Positions 20,500 through 28,539 of a stretch of DNA of 64,000 nt are shown in pieces. Numbering within the stretch: the first letter of the stretch is position 1; each line of letters begins with the position of its first letter. Source of the DNA: Phytohabitans maris (GTDB lineage: Bacteria; Actinomycetota; Actinomycetes; Mycobacteriales; Micromonosporaceae); the NCBI RefSeq assembly GCF_031085175.1, contig NZ_JAVHUY010000006.1:1-64000 (forward strand), in the 5' to 3' direction. A program made the translations under genes and the position numbers. The notes under the pieces are model-generated. The model did no database searches. It had not been told where the DNA came from and worked only from the letters and a program-made list of their open reading frames with translations.

Positions 20500-21365
20500 A
20501 CGAAAACCTGATCGAGTACGCGACCGGTGCCCTCGACCCCGCCGGCCGGGCCGAGGTCGAGGCGCACCTCGCCGGGTGCGCCGGGTGCCGGGCGGACGTG
20601 GCGGCCTGGCGTTCCCTCGCGGCGGCCGTCGAGCCGCCCGCTCCCCCGGGGCCGGAGCTGGTGCACCGGGTGCTGCTGCGCAGCGCGCTGGACGGGCCGC
20701 CGCCACCCACCCGGCGGCCGGCGTGGCTCTCGCTCGCGCTGCTGCGGGCCGAGGCGCGGCTGGTACGGCCGGTGGTCCCGATCGCCTCCGCCCTGGCCAT
20801 GGCCCTCGGCGTGGTGCTGGCCGCGGCGTCACCGCAGGGCCTGGCCGGGCAGGTGCTCGCCCTGGTCGCGCCGTTCGTGGCCGCGCTCGGCATCGCCGGC
20901 CTGTACGGGCCGCGCCGCGACCCCGCGTTCGAGGTGGTGGCCGCCGCGCCCACCGCGCCGGCGCTGATCCTGCTCGCCCGGATCGCGCTGATCTTCGGGT
21001 ACGACCTGCTGCTCGCGCTCGCCGCCTCCGGGGTGCTCGCCGCGCTGGGTGGCGATCCGGGCGGCGTGTTCGCGCTGGTCGACGCGTGGCTCGGGCCGAT
21101 GGCGCTGCTCTCCGCGCTGACCCTGGTGCTCGCCGTACGGGTCGGCGCCGACGTGGCGGCCGGGGCGGCCCTGATGCTGTGGTCGCTGCGGGTGCTCGCC
21201 GGCGGCCTCCTCGCCGACGTGGACTGGGCGCTCGACGCCGTACGGCTCGCGTGGTCGACGAACGCCGGCACCGTCCTCGCCGCCGCCGCGCTCACCGCGC
21301 TCGCCGTGGTCTTCGCCGGCCGGGGTGAACCGATCCGCCACCACCGCGCTACCCACCTGGCGTGA
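20496..21365 (+). CDS. Zinc-finger anti-sigma factor fused to a multi-helix membrane domain
   Basis: 289 residues. The first 50 residues form an anti-sigma zinc-binding motif (AEVEAHLAGCAGCRADV, HxxxCxxC). After a Pro-rich linker come about six transmembrane helices (residues about 90-280), far more than the single helix of simple anti-sigma proteins. The membrane part resembles the transporter permeases encoded next to it. It should hold the sigma factor at the membrane until a signal, perhaps transport activity, releases it. It overlaps both neighbours by 4 bases (ATGA and GTGA). Confidence 0.85.
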   Translation: MNENLIEYATGALDPAGRAEVEAHLAGCAGCRADVAAWRSLAAAVEPPAPPGPELVHRVLLRSALDGPPPPTRRPAWLSLALLRAEARLVRPVVPIASALAMALGVVLAAASPQGLAGQVLALVAPFVAALGIAGLYGPRRDPAFEVVAAAPTAPALILLARIALIFGYDLLLALAASGVLAALGGDPGGVFALVDAWLGPMALLSALTLVLAVRVGADVAAGAALMLWSLRVLAGGLLADVDWALDAVRLAWSTNAGTVLAAAALTALAVVFAGRGEPIRHHRATHLA

Positions 21366-22039
21366 GACCAACAGACCTGTGGCGGTACGAGGTGCGGCGG
21401 GCCGGCTGGGCCGCGCTGCTGACCCCGCCCGTCGCCACCGCCGCACTCCTGCTCCTCGCCCTGCTCGACGGCGGGGACGACACCGACCGGACCCTGCTCG
21501 CCGCGCTGGAGATGGTCCTGCCGCTGGCCGCCGGGGTGGGCGCCGCCTCGCTGGTCGGCCGCGACCCCGCCGTCGAGCTCCAGCTCACCGTGCCGACCAG
21601 CTACCGCTCGACGCTGCTGCGGCGGCTCGCGGTGACGCTCGGCTGGGCGGCCCTCCTGGCGGTACTCGTGGCCGGCATCCTCCTCGCGACCGGCGGGATG
21701 CCGCAGGAGCGCGGGGCGCTCAGCGGTCAGCTCGTCTGGCTCGCCCCCACCGTGTGGCTGGGCGGGCTGGGCTTCCTGGCCGGCGCGGCGTTCCGCAGCC
21801 CGGCGGCGGCCGGCGGGCTCGTCACCACCTGGTGGATCGTGCAGCAGGTCTTCCCCGGGCTGCTGCAGGGGCGCGACTGGTCCCGGACGCTGTACCTCTT
21901 CGAAACCACCCGCGGTGCCGTACCGGAGGGCTGGGCGGCCAACCGGCTCACGCTCGTCGCGACCGCGCTGGTCCTCGCCGGGCTGGGCTGGGCGCTGCTC
22001 GGGCGGGCAGAGCGCCTCCTCCGTGAGGAAGCGGAATGA
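21362..22039 (+). CDS. ABC-type membrane subunit, first of pair
   Basis: 225 residues with about six hydrophobic segments: an N-terminal RYEVRRAGWAALLTPP stretch leading into helix 1, then GAASLVGRDPAVELQLTVPT, where an elbow-helix-like motif is expected, and later helices LVWLAPTVWLGGLGFLAG and LTLVATALVLAGLGWALL. GTG start 21362 overlaps the anti-sigma stop. It probably forms the membrane channel with the following gene and is powered by the ATPase at 22840. The substrate is unknown. Confidence 0.75.
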   Translation: MRPTDLWRYEVRRAGWAALLTPPVATAALLLLALLDGGDDTDRTLLAALEMVLPLAAGVGAASLVGRDPAVELQLTVPTSYRSTLLRRLAVTLGWAALLAVLVAGILLATGGMPQERGALSGQLVWLAPTVWLGGLGFLAGAAFRSPAAAGGLVTTWWIVQQVFPGLLQGRDWSRTLYLFETTRGAVPEGWAANRLTLVATALVLAGLGWALLGRAERLLREEAE

Positions 22040-22830
22040 CCGCGGCGTTCGTGTACGAGTTCCGGATGCAGGCGCGGAAGCGGTCCATGTGGATCGCGAA
22101 CGGCGTCATCGTGGCCCTGCTGGGCCTGCTCACCGCCAACCTGCTCACCGACGCGCTGGACGAGCCGTCGGCGAAGGTCGCGATGACCTCCGGCGCGTTC
22201 CTGGTCAACCTGATCCTGCCGGTCGTCTACGGCTGCTTCCTCGCCGACCGCCTGGTCCGCGACGACAAGCTCGGCGTCGCGCCCATCCTCGACGCCACGC
22301 CCGCCTCGACCGCCGGCCGCCTGTCCGGCAAGTACCTGGGCTCGTGCGCCGCCGCGGCGGTCCCACTGGCGATCATCTACTTCGGATTCGCCGTGCTCTA
22401 CGCCGCCACCGCCGGCCATCCGGTCGCGCTCGCCTGGGCGGCCGCGCTATTCGCGGTGGTTATCCTGCCGGCGGTGCTCTTCGTCGGGGCGTTCGCGCTC
22501 GTCGTACCGCTGCTCATCCCGGCGCCGCTGTTCCGGGTGCTGTTCGTCGGGTACTGGTTCTGGGGCAACTCGATCCACCCGACGCTGATGCCGACGCTGT
22601 CGCAGAGCCTCATCTCGCCCATCGGGCCGTACCCGCTCCAGGAGCTCTTCGGCTACGGCGGGCCGGGCGGCGACGTGGTGCTGGCCGGGCCGGTCGACGA
22701 CGCCACGCTCAACTTCCTGCGACCGGCGGCCACCGCCGCCACCGCCTGGCTCTCCATCGGCGTACTGCTCGCGGTCGCCGCTCTCGTCCTCAGTGCCGCG
22801 CCCGCGCTGCGCGCCCGCACCACGCGTTAG
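22036..22830 (+). CDS. ABC-type membrane subunit, second of pair
   Basis: 264 residues with six predicted helices. It starts TAAFVYEFRMQARKRSMWI, typical of ABC-2-like membrane proteins, with ADRLVRDDKLGVAPILDATP as the intracellular coupling segment. The ATG overlaps the previous stop (ATGA). It ends 9 bases before the ATPase. Confidence 0.78.
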   Translation: MTAAFVYEFRMQARKRSMWIANGVIVALLGLLTANLLTDALDEPSAKVAMTSGAFLVNLILPVVYGCFLADRLVRDDKLGVAPILDATPASTAGRLSGKYLGSCAAAAVPLAIIYFGFAVLYAATAGHPVALAWAAALFAVVILPAVLFVGAFALVVPLLIPAPLFRVLFVGYWFWGNSIHPTLMPTLSQSLISPIGPYPLQELFGYGGPGGDVVLAGPVDDATLNFLRPAATAATAWLSIGVLLAVAALVLSAAPALRARTTR

Positions 22831-22839
22831 GAGTCACCG

Positions 22840-23727
22840 TTGCGGATCGAGATTTCCGGGCTCGTCAAGACGTACAAGGGGAAGGGGCGGGCCCTCGACG
22901 GCCTGGACCTGCTCGTGCCGACCGGCATGTTCGGGCTGCTCGGCGCCAACGGCGCCGGCAAGACCACGCTGATGCGGATCCTCGCCGGCCTGTTGCGCCC
23001 GACCGGGGGTGAGGTCCGGATCGGCGGGTACGACGTGACCGGCCGCGCCGGGCGGCAGGCGGTCCAGCGGGTCCTCGGGTACCTGCCGCAGGACCTCGGC
23101 GTCTACCCGGACCTGAGCGCCCGCGAGTTCCTCGACTACGTCGGGCTGCTCAAGGGCATCGACGACCGGGCCACCCGCCGGCGCCGGGTCGGCGAGCTGC
23201 TGGAGGTGGTCGCGCTGACCGGCGACGCGGACCGGCGGCTGCGCGGCTACTCCGGCGGGATGCGCCGCCGGGTCGGTATCGCCCAGGCCCTGCTCGCCGA
23301 CCCGCGCCTGCTGATCGTCGACGAGCCGACCGCCGGCCTCGACCCCGAGGAGCGGATCCGCTTCCGCACCCTGCTGTCCCAGCTCGCGGGGGAGCGCACC
23401 GTGCTGCTCAGCACCCACATCGTGGACGACGTCGCGCAGACCTGCCGCGAGCTGGCGGTGCTGGCCAAGGGGCGGCTCGTCTTCCGCGGCACCGTGGACG
23501 ACCTCACCCGCCGCGCCGACCGTCGGGTGTGGTCGGTGGTCACGGCCGGGCCGGCGCCGACCGGCGGCACGGTCGTCTCGGCGCTGCCGGTGGAGGGCGG
23601 GCTGCGGTACCGGGTGGTCGCGTCCGTACCGCCCGCACCGGACGCCGAGCCGCTCGCGCCCACGCTCGAGGACGGCTACCTGGCCCTCGCCCAGCCCGGC
23701 GCGGCGGAAGACGCCATGCGGCCCTAG
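22840..23727 (+). CDS. ABC transporter ATPase of the sigma-linked operon
   Basis: 295 residues. TTG start at 22840 preceded by TAGGAG, which overlaps the previous stop; no better start lies nearby. Walker A is LLGANGAGKTTLMR, signature YSGGMRRRVGIAQALL, Walker B LLIVDEPTAGLDPEE, H-loop LLSTHIVDD. Residues about 210-295 form a short C-terminal domain. The TAG stop (23725-23727) lies inside the terminal repeat of the palindromic element that begins at 23724, so the element may have replaced the original C-terminus. Confidence 0.9.
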   Translation: MRIEISGLVKTYKGKGRALDGLDLLVPTGMFGLLGANGAGKTTLMRILAGLLRPTGGEVRIGGYDVTGRAGRQAVQRVLGYLPQDLGVYPDLSAREFLDYVGLLKGIDDRATRRRRVGELLEVVALTGDADRRLRGYSGGMRRRVGIAQALLADPRLLIVDEPTAGLDPEERIRFRTLLSQLAGERTVLLSTHIVDDVAQTCRELAVLAKGRLVFRGTVDDLTRRADRRVWSVVTAGPAPTGGTVVSALPVEGGLRYRVVASVPPAPDAEPLAPTLEDGYLALAQPGAAEDAMRP

Positions 23728-23892
23728 GCCCTGCTTCGAAAATCCTTGCCGGGCTGCGCCGGGCCCAGACGACGACCGGCGGCGCCGGGCGTAAGGCCGC
23801 ATACAACACCGGTATGCGACCTTGCGCCCGGCTTGCCGGATCGCCGCCTGGACTCCGGCTCGCCTCGACAATCCTTTTGAAACAGGGCCTAG
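23724..23892. mobile_element. MITE-like palindromic element with CTAG ends
   Basis: 169 bp bounded by CTAG. The ends form imperfect terminal inverted repeats: CTAGGCCCTGCTTCGAAAA on the left, and CTAGGCCCTGTTTCAAAA on the right read in reverse. In the centre a second inverted repeat of 21 bp (GCCGGGCGTAAGGCCGCATA and one more base, two mismatches) flanks a short loop, so the whole unit can fold into one long hairpin. It encodes no transposase. The shared CTAGGCCCTG terminus also ends a different palindrome at 49165-49253. This points to a non-autonomous element or a large REP-like repeat; the target duplication may be CTAG itself. Confidence 0.7.
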
Positions 23893-24038
23893 CGCGCCGG
23901 CGCCACCCGGTAGCTGACGGTCCCCTCCGACGCCGCCGCCCCCCGGGCGGCGGCGCCGGCCCCCGTTCTCGACCTGTTAGACCGACCGGAGCCCGGAAAC
24001 TCATCGGTGCGCCGGCGGGCGCCGGTAACCTGGCCCGC

Positions 24039-25205
24039 GTGATCACCACACTGGCCGTGCAGAGCTACCGCTCGCTGCGCGACCTGGTCGTCGAGCTGGG
24101 CCAGCTCACCGTGGTCACCGGGGCGAACGGCACCGGCAAGTCCAGCCTGTACCGGGCGCTGCGGCTGCTCGCCGACTCGGCCCGCAACGGGGCGGTGGCC
24201 GCGCTGGCCCGGGAGGGCGGGCTCCCCTCCACGCTCTGGGCCGGACCGGCGACGATCGGCAAGGCGGTGCGGGCCGGGAGGTACCCGGTGCAGGGCACGG
24301 TGCGGCGCGGTCCGGTCAGCCTCAAGCTCGGCTTCGCCGGCGACGACCTCGGGTACGCGATCGACTTCGGCCTGCCGAACGAGCCGGAGGAGTCGGCCTT
24401 CCAGCTGGACCCGCAGGTCAAGCGGGAGGTGGTCTGGGCCGGCCCGATCCTGCGGCCGGCTACGACGCTGGTCGAGCGGGCCGGCACCGCGCTGCGGATC
24501 CGCGAGGACCGCGCGTGGTCGGCGTTCGCGGACGCGGTGGGGCCATTCGACAGCATGCTCAGCGAGTACAGCGACCCGCAGCGGGCACCGGAGCTGCTGA
24601 CCCTCCGCGAGCGGGTCCGGTCGTGGCGCTTCTACGACCAGCTCCGCACCGACGCCGGCGCCCCGGCCCGGGAGGCACGGGTGGGTACCCGCACGCCGGT
24701 GCTCGGCCACGACGGCGGGGACCTGGCCGCTGCCCTCCAGACGATCCGGGAGATCGGCGAGGGGGCGGCGCTGGAGACCGCGATCGACGCGGCGTTTCCG
24801 GGCAGCCGGCTGGAGATCGCCGTCGAGGGCGGGCGCTTCGAGGTGCGGCTGCGCCAGCCCGGCCTGCTCCGTGGCCTCGGCGCCGCCGAGCTCTCCGACG
24901 GCACCCTGCGGTACCTACTGTGGACGGCCGCGCTGCTGACCCCGCGCCCGCCCGCGCTGCTGGTGCTCAACGAGCCGGAGACCAGCCTCCACCCCGAGCT
25001 GATCCGGCCGCTGGCCGCCCTGATCGCGGGCGGCGCCGCGCGTACCCAGGTGGTGGTCGTCAGCCACAGCCGACCGCTGATCGACGCGCTCGCCCACGAC
25101 GAGCCCGACCTGACCCGGATCGAGCTGGTCAAGGACCTCGGCGAGACCCAGGTGGCCGGGCAGGGCCGCTTCGACCAGCCCGCCTGGCAGTGGCCCAAGC
25201 GCTAA
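24039..25205 (+). CDS. AAA15/OLD-like ATPase
   Basis: 388 residues from GTG 24039. The N-terminus has the AAA15/21 layout: short strands ITTLAVQSYRSLRDLVVELG, then Walker A TGANGTGKSS at 27-36. The C-terminal third carries LSDGTLRYLLWTAALLTP (signature-like) and LLVLNEPETSLHPE (Walker B), then VVVSHSRPLIDAL as the H-loop. This is an SMC/RecF-like ATPase. No TOPRIM nuclease domain is fused and no obvious partner gene follows, so a defence or repair role is only a guess. Its 3' end overlaps the convergent regulator gene by 4 bases. Confidence 0.8.
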   Translation: MITTLAVQSYRSLRDLVVELGQLTVVTGANGTGKSSLYRALRLLADSARNGAVAALAREGGLPSTLWAGPATIGKAVRAGRYPVQGTVRRGPVSLKLGFAGDDLGYAIDFGLPNEPEESAFQLDPQVKREVVWAGPILRPATTLVERAGTALRIREDRAWSAFADAVGPFDSMLSEYSDPQRAPELLTLRERVRSWRFYDQLRTDAGAPAREARVGTRTPVLGHDGGDLAAALQTIREIGEGAALETAIDAAFPGSRLEIAVEGGRFEVRLRQPGLLRGLGAAELSDGTLRYLLWTAALLTPRPPALLVLNEPETSLHPELIRPLAALIAGGAARTQVVVVSHSRPLIDALAHDEPDLTRIELVKDLGETQVAGQGRFDQPAWQWPKR

Positions 25206-25846
25206 ACCCGCTTTGTGATCAAAGCATGGCGCTGGCTGGCGGCGCGGCGGGCGACGTAGCGCCGGATCTTCGCCGCGGTCCCGCAGTCGTCCATGCTGCA
25301 CCAGCGGCGGCTGCGGTTCTTGCTCTCGTCGACGAAGAGGAAGCGGCATCCCGCGCAGGCCTTGATCCGGTCCAGCGGGCCGGCGGTCAGCAGCTCGGTG
25401 GCGGCGTGCACGACCGGCCACAGTGGACGCCCGAGGTCCCGCGGCTCGGTCCAGCGCCACCGGTAACCCCCCTCCGCCGGGACGAGCCGCGCGTGGGCGA
25501 CCGCCTCCGCCGTGTCGTCGCGCAGCCGGCCGAGGTGCCGGGCGGAGGGCCGCCCACCCGCGGGGGCCGCCCGAAAGAGCGCGTCGAGGTCGTCCCGGAC
25601 GCGCAGCGCACGCCGGAACACGGCCTGGGCCTCGTCGGGCTCCGTCGACGCCTGCCGGCCCAGCCGCGCCGCCTCCGAGCCGGTGAGCATGCCCACGTAG
25701 GAGGCCCACGCCACGACGTCCTCGTAGCCGTGCAGGACGTCGTCGTCGGGCGGGCCGTCGGGTGGACCGCTCCGGGTGTTGACGTAGTCGAGCGCGAGGT
25801 CGCCGCCGACGATCCGCATTCGCTCGACGCCGCTCAATGTTTCCAT
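25202..25846 (-). CDS. CGNR/ABATE-type regulator with a variant motif
   Basis: 214 residues from ATG 25846. The N-terminal part (LALDYVNTRSGPP) and helical middle match the ABATE domain, and the C-terminus matches the CGNR zinc finger: ACAGCRFLFVDESKNRSRRW, then CSMDDCG. The four metal-binding cysteines are intact, but the eponymous Cys-Gly-Asn-Arg reads Cys-Gly-Thr-Ala. CGNR proteins are taken to be transcription regulators of stress or efflux genes. It is divergent from an MFS transporter, with a palindromic site between, so local control of that transporter is likely. Confidence 0.8.
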   Translation of the reverse strand: METLSGVERMRIVGGDLALDYVNTRSGPPDGPPDDDVLHGYEDVVAWASYVGMLTGSEAARLGRQASTEPDEAQAVFRRALRVRDDLDALFRAAPAGGRPSARHLGRLRDDTAEAVAHARLVPAEGGYRWRWTEPRDLGRPLWPVVHAATELLTAGPLDRIKACAGCRFLFVDESKNRSRRWCSMDDCGTAAKIRRYVARRAASQRHALITKRV

Positions 25847-25863
25847 CAAAAAGCACTTTACCA

Positions 25864-25900
25864 GTTACGCCGCTCCCCGCTAGCGTTACCGGCGTAACGC
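25864..25900. promoter_or_regulatory. Operator candidate between CGNR regulator and MFS gene
   Basis: Two overlapping inverted repeats: GTTACGCCG (25864-25872) with CGGCGTAAC (25890-25898), and GCGTTAC-CGGC-GTAACGC (25883-25900). GTTAC or its complement thus occurs three times within 35 bases of the 90-bp divergent intergenic region, where promoters of both genes must lie. Confidence 0.5.
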
Positions 25901-25936
25901 GTTTCACCGGAAACATGCCTTTACGGGAGGGGTGGC

Positions 25937-27109
25937 ATGACGATCACGGATATCGGAGACCGGTCGGAGGCCATACGCGCGCTCCGGGCCCGCTGGGCCA
26001 TCGCGGCGGTGTTCGCCGGCAACGGCCTGGCGATCGCCAGCCTCGCGGTCCGAAACCCGTCGCTGAAGCTCGACCACGACCTGAGCGCCGTCCAGCTCGG
26101 CGCGGTGTCCGCGCTGTTCGGCGTGGTCGCGGTGATCGTCATGCAGGTCGCCGGCCGCCTGACCGCCCGGCTGGGCAGCGCGGCGCTGGTCCGTGCCGCG
26201 ACGGTCGTGCTTCCGCTGGCGCTGCTCGGCGTCGGGCTCGCCGGCGGCCTGCCCCAGCTCGGCGCCGCCATGATCGTGATGGGCGCCGCCCACGGCCTGC
26301 TCGACGTGTCGATGAACGCACACGGGGTGGCCGTCGAGCGGGCACTGCACCGGCCGATCATGAACGGCTGCCACGCGGCCTGGAGCATCGGCGCCGTCAC
26401 GGGCTCGCTGACCGGCGGCGCGGCGGCCGAGGCGGACCTGCCGCTCGCCCACCACTACCTGTACCTGGCCGCCGTGCTGGTGCCCGGCGCGCTGCTGGTC
26501 GGCCGCTGGTTGCTGCCCGCCACCGTGGACCGCCGGCCCCGGGTCGAGGACCGCCCACCCCGCGCCGGGTTCACGCGCCGCCTGCTGATCCTCGGTGCCA
26601 TGGGTGCCGGGGTGCTGACCTGCGAGGGAGCCGTGATCACCTGGAGCGGGGTGTACCTGCACGAAAACCTGGGCGCCTCGCTCGGCACGGCGGCCCTGGG
26701 GTACGTCGCCTTCAACATCTGCCAGACCTCGCTACGGCTGGTCGGCGACCGGCTGTCGGCCCGCCACCCGGCGCGGATCCTGATCGGGGTGGGCACGCTC
26801 GCCGCCGCGGGCGGGCTGATCGCCGTGGTCCTCAGCCCGTGGCCGGCGCTCGCCATCGCCGGGTTCGCCGTGGTGGGCCTGGGCCTGGCGACCCCGCTGC
26901 CGGTGCTGTACAGCGTGGTCGGCCACCTCGGCGCCGGCGGTGCCGGGGCGGCCGGCTCCGTCGCCCGGTTCACCACGATGACCTACTCGGGCGTCCTGCT
27001 CGGCCCGGCGCTGATCGGCGGCACCGCCGAGCTCATCGGTCTGAGCTGGACACTGGCGGCGCTGATCCCGGTGCTCTGCCTCGTCGCCCGCGGCGCCCGC
27101 CTCAGCTGA
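25937..27109 (+). CDS. MFS transporter
   Basis: 390 residues with 11-12 predicted helices. It begins with a soluble stretch then ARWAIAAVFAGNGLAIASLAV; the loop between helices 2 and 3 has GRLTARLGSAALVR, the MFS motif A. A conserved-looking MGAAHGLLDVSMNAHGVAVE region around residue 120 occurs in the FucP/YbjJ-like MFS branch. The ATG has GGGAGGGG upstream. It is probably an efflux or uptake pump of unknown substrate, controlled by the divergent CGNR regulator. Confidence 0.88.
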   Translation: MTITDIGDRSEAIRALRARWAIAAVFAGNGLAIASLAVRNPSLKLDHDLSAVQLGAVSALFGVVAVIVMQVAGRLTARLGSAALVRAATVVLPLALLGVGLAGGLPQLGAAMIVMGAAHGLLDVSMNAHGVAVERALHRPIMNGCHAAWSIGAVTGSLTGGAAAEADLPLAHHYLYLAAVLVPGALLVGRWLLPATVDRRPRVEDRPPRAGFTRRLLILGAMGAGVLTCEGAVITWSGVYLHENLGASLGTAALGYVAFNICQTSLRLVGDRLSARHPARILIGVGTLAAAGGLIAVVLSPWPALAIAGFAVVGLGLATPLPVLYSVVGHLGAGGAGAAGSVARFTTMTYSGVLLGPALIGGTAELIGLSWTLAALIPVLCLVARGARLS

Positions 27110-27283
27110 CGCGGGCGCCGCCACCCGCCTCGCAGCCGGCGGAGAAGCCGGCGGAGAAGCCGGCGTTCGTCCCGTCACCGACGACGCCGGGTGTCGGGTC
27201 CCCGAACGATGGCTTGACGTGCGGTGGGCGTTCGTCCAGGCTCGTCGTGGATCAACGCGCGACCTGCTCAGGGAAGGGGTCCG

Positions 27284-27583
27284 ATGGCCCCAGGCAGTCT
27301 CCGCCTCGCCGGCGACCCGCCGGGTAACGGGGGCAGGCCCCTGTCTGGCTCTCGCGTGGTGGTGGCCTGCCCCGACTGTTCCTGGAACGTGGTCACCGAC
27401 CGCCTCCGGCACGCGTGCGGGAGAAACGCCGCGCATGCCCGCCCCATCGTGGTCAAGGCGTTCGTGGTGTGCGAAAAGGGGTGCTGGGACGGATGGTTCG
27501 ACCACTATCCCGCCGGGTGTTCCAAGGAAACCGATAGGGTTCCGCACCCGATCCGCACCAAAAGGCTGCATTTCCCGCGATGA
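27284..27583 (+). CDS. Small Cys-rich protein, possible zinc ribbon
   Basis: 99 residues from ATG 27284, preceded by AAGGGG. It contains VVACPDCSWNV, then RHACG, VVCEKGCWDGWFDH and a final Cys (PAGCSK), spaced like one or two metal-binding knuckles. No family is recognised. The stop overlaps the start of the next gene (ATGA), which supports translation. Longer starts upstream (27224) are possible but lack a good ribosome-binding site. Confidence 0.5.
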   Translation: MAPGSLRLAGDPPGNGGRPLSGSRVVVACPDCSWNVVTDRLRHACGRNAAHARPIVVKAFVVCEKGCWDGWFDHYPAGCSKETDRVPHPIRTKRLHFPR

Positions 27584-28539
27584 TCGACAGTTTCCTCGAT
27601 CGGGCCACATCGGTCCTGGAGCGGCGCTTCCTCACGAACGCCTTCCTGCCGGTCCTGGTCCTGCTGCCCGCCGCCGCGCTTCCGTGCCTGATGCAGGACC
27701 GCCGGCTCGATCGCCTGATCGCGACGTTCAACCCGCTCCCGCTCGCCACGAAGGCGCTGGTCGCGGCCGGGTACTTCACGTTCTGCTGGTTCCTGGCCGT
27801 GATCGTCGCCAGCCAGTGGCGCAACGTCATCCGGCTCTTCGAGGGCTATCCGCTGGCCCGGTGGCCGGCGCTCGACGAGGCGGGCAAGCGGTGGCACCGG
27901 GCGCGCAGCGCGGCGCTGGACGCGGACGACGGCGAGTGGTTCACCCTGTACATCGAGTACCCGGCGAGCCACGAGGTGCTGCCGACCCGGTTGGGCAACG
28001 TGATCCGGGCGGCCGAGCGTTACCCGTTGTACCGGTACGAGGCCGACCTGATCCTGGTCTGGCCACGCCTGCTCCAGGTCCTGCCGCGCGAGTCCGTGCA
28101 GGACGCCGAGGACTCGCGGGCGACGCTTGAGTTCCTGCTCGTCCTGTCGTTGTGGTTCGTCGGCTTCGGGATCCTCTCGCCGGTCGTCGCCGCGGTGGTC
28201 GGGAGCTCGGCGGTCGTCGCGCTGGTGTGTTTCGTCATCGGCGCCGGTGGCGCGTACGCCGCCTACCTGTCCGGCATCTCGGCGGCGTCGGAGTACGGCG
28301 AGCACCTGCGTGCCCTGTTCGACACCCACCGGCTCACCCTGCTGGAGCAACTCCGGATCCCGCCGCCGCAGACGCCGGACGACGAGCAGGACCGGTGGCG
28401 GGAGCTGGGTGACTTCGTGGGGCGTGGCATGCTTCCCACCTGGACGTACGCCGACGGCGTGGCGGAGCCGGCGGATCCCGCGCCCGGATTAGGGTCGCGC
28501 GGTGCCCCCCGACGAACACCTGGAGACGCCGGACGCTGA
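27580..28539 (+). CDS. Four-helix membrane protein of unknown function
   Basis: 319 residues. Helices lie at about 22-42, 58-80, 185-205 and 210-232. Between the pairs is a soluble loop with a strongly patterned segment, LPTRLGNVIRAAERYPLYRY then LILVWPRLLQVLP, found in a family of uncharacterised bacterial membrane proteins. The C-terminal tail is Pro/Asp-rich. It overlaps the Cys-rich gene by 4 bases and the next gene by 38 bases, so the three are probably co-translated. Confidence 0.75.
   Translation: MIDSFLDRATSVLERRFLTNAFLPVLVLLPAAALPCLMQDRRLDRLIATFNPLPLATKALVAAGYFTFCWFLAVIVASQWRNVIRLFEGYPLARWPALDEAGKRWHRARSAALDADDGEWFTLYIEYPASHEVLPTRLGNVIRAAERYPLYRYEADLILVWPRLLQVLPRESVQDAEDSRATLEFLLVLSLWFVGFGILSPVVAAVVGSSAVVALVCFVIGAGGAYAAYLSGISAASEYGEHLRALFDTHRLTLLEQLRIPPPQTPDDEQDRWRELGDFVGRGMLPTWTYADGVAEPADPAPGLGSRGAPRRTPGDAGR

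Noticed and set aside
24039-25205. AAA ATPase as part of an OLD/Gabija-like defence system
   Set aside because: No TOPRIM nuclease domain, helicase or other partner gene is adjacent; the convergent neighbour is a CGNR regulator.
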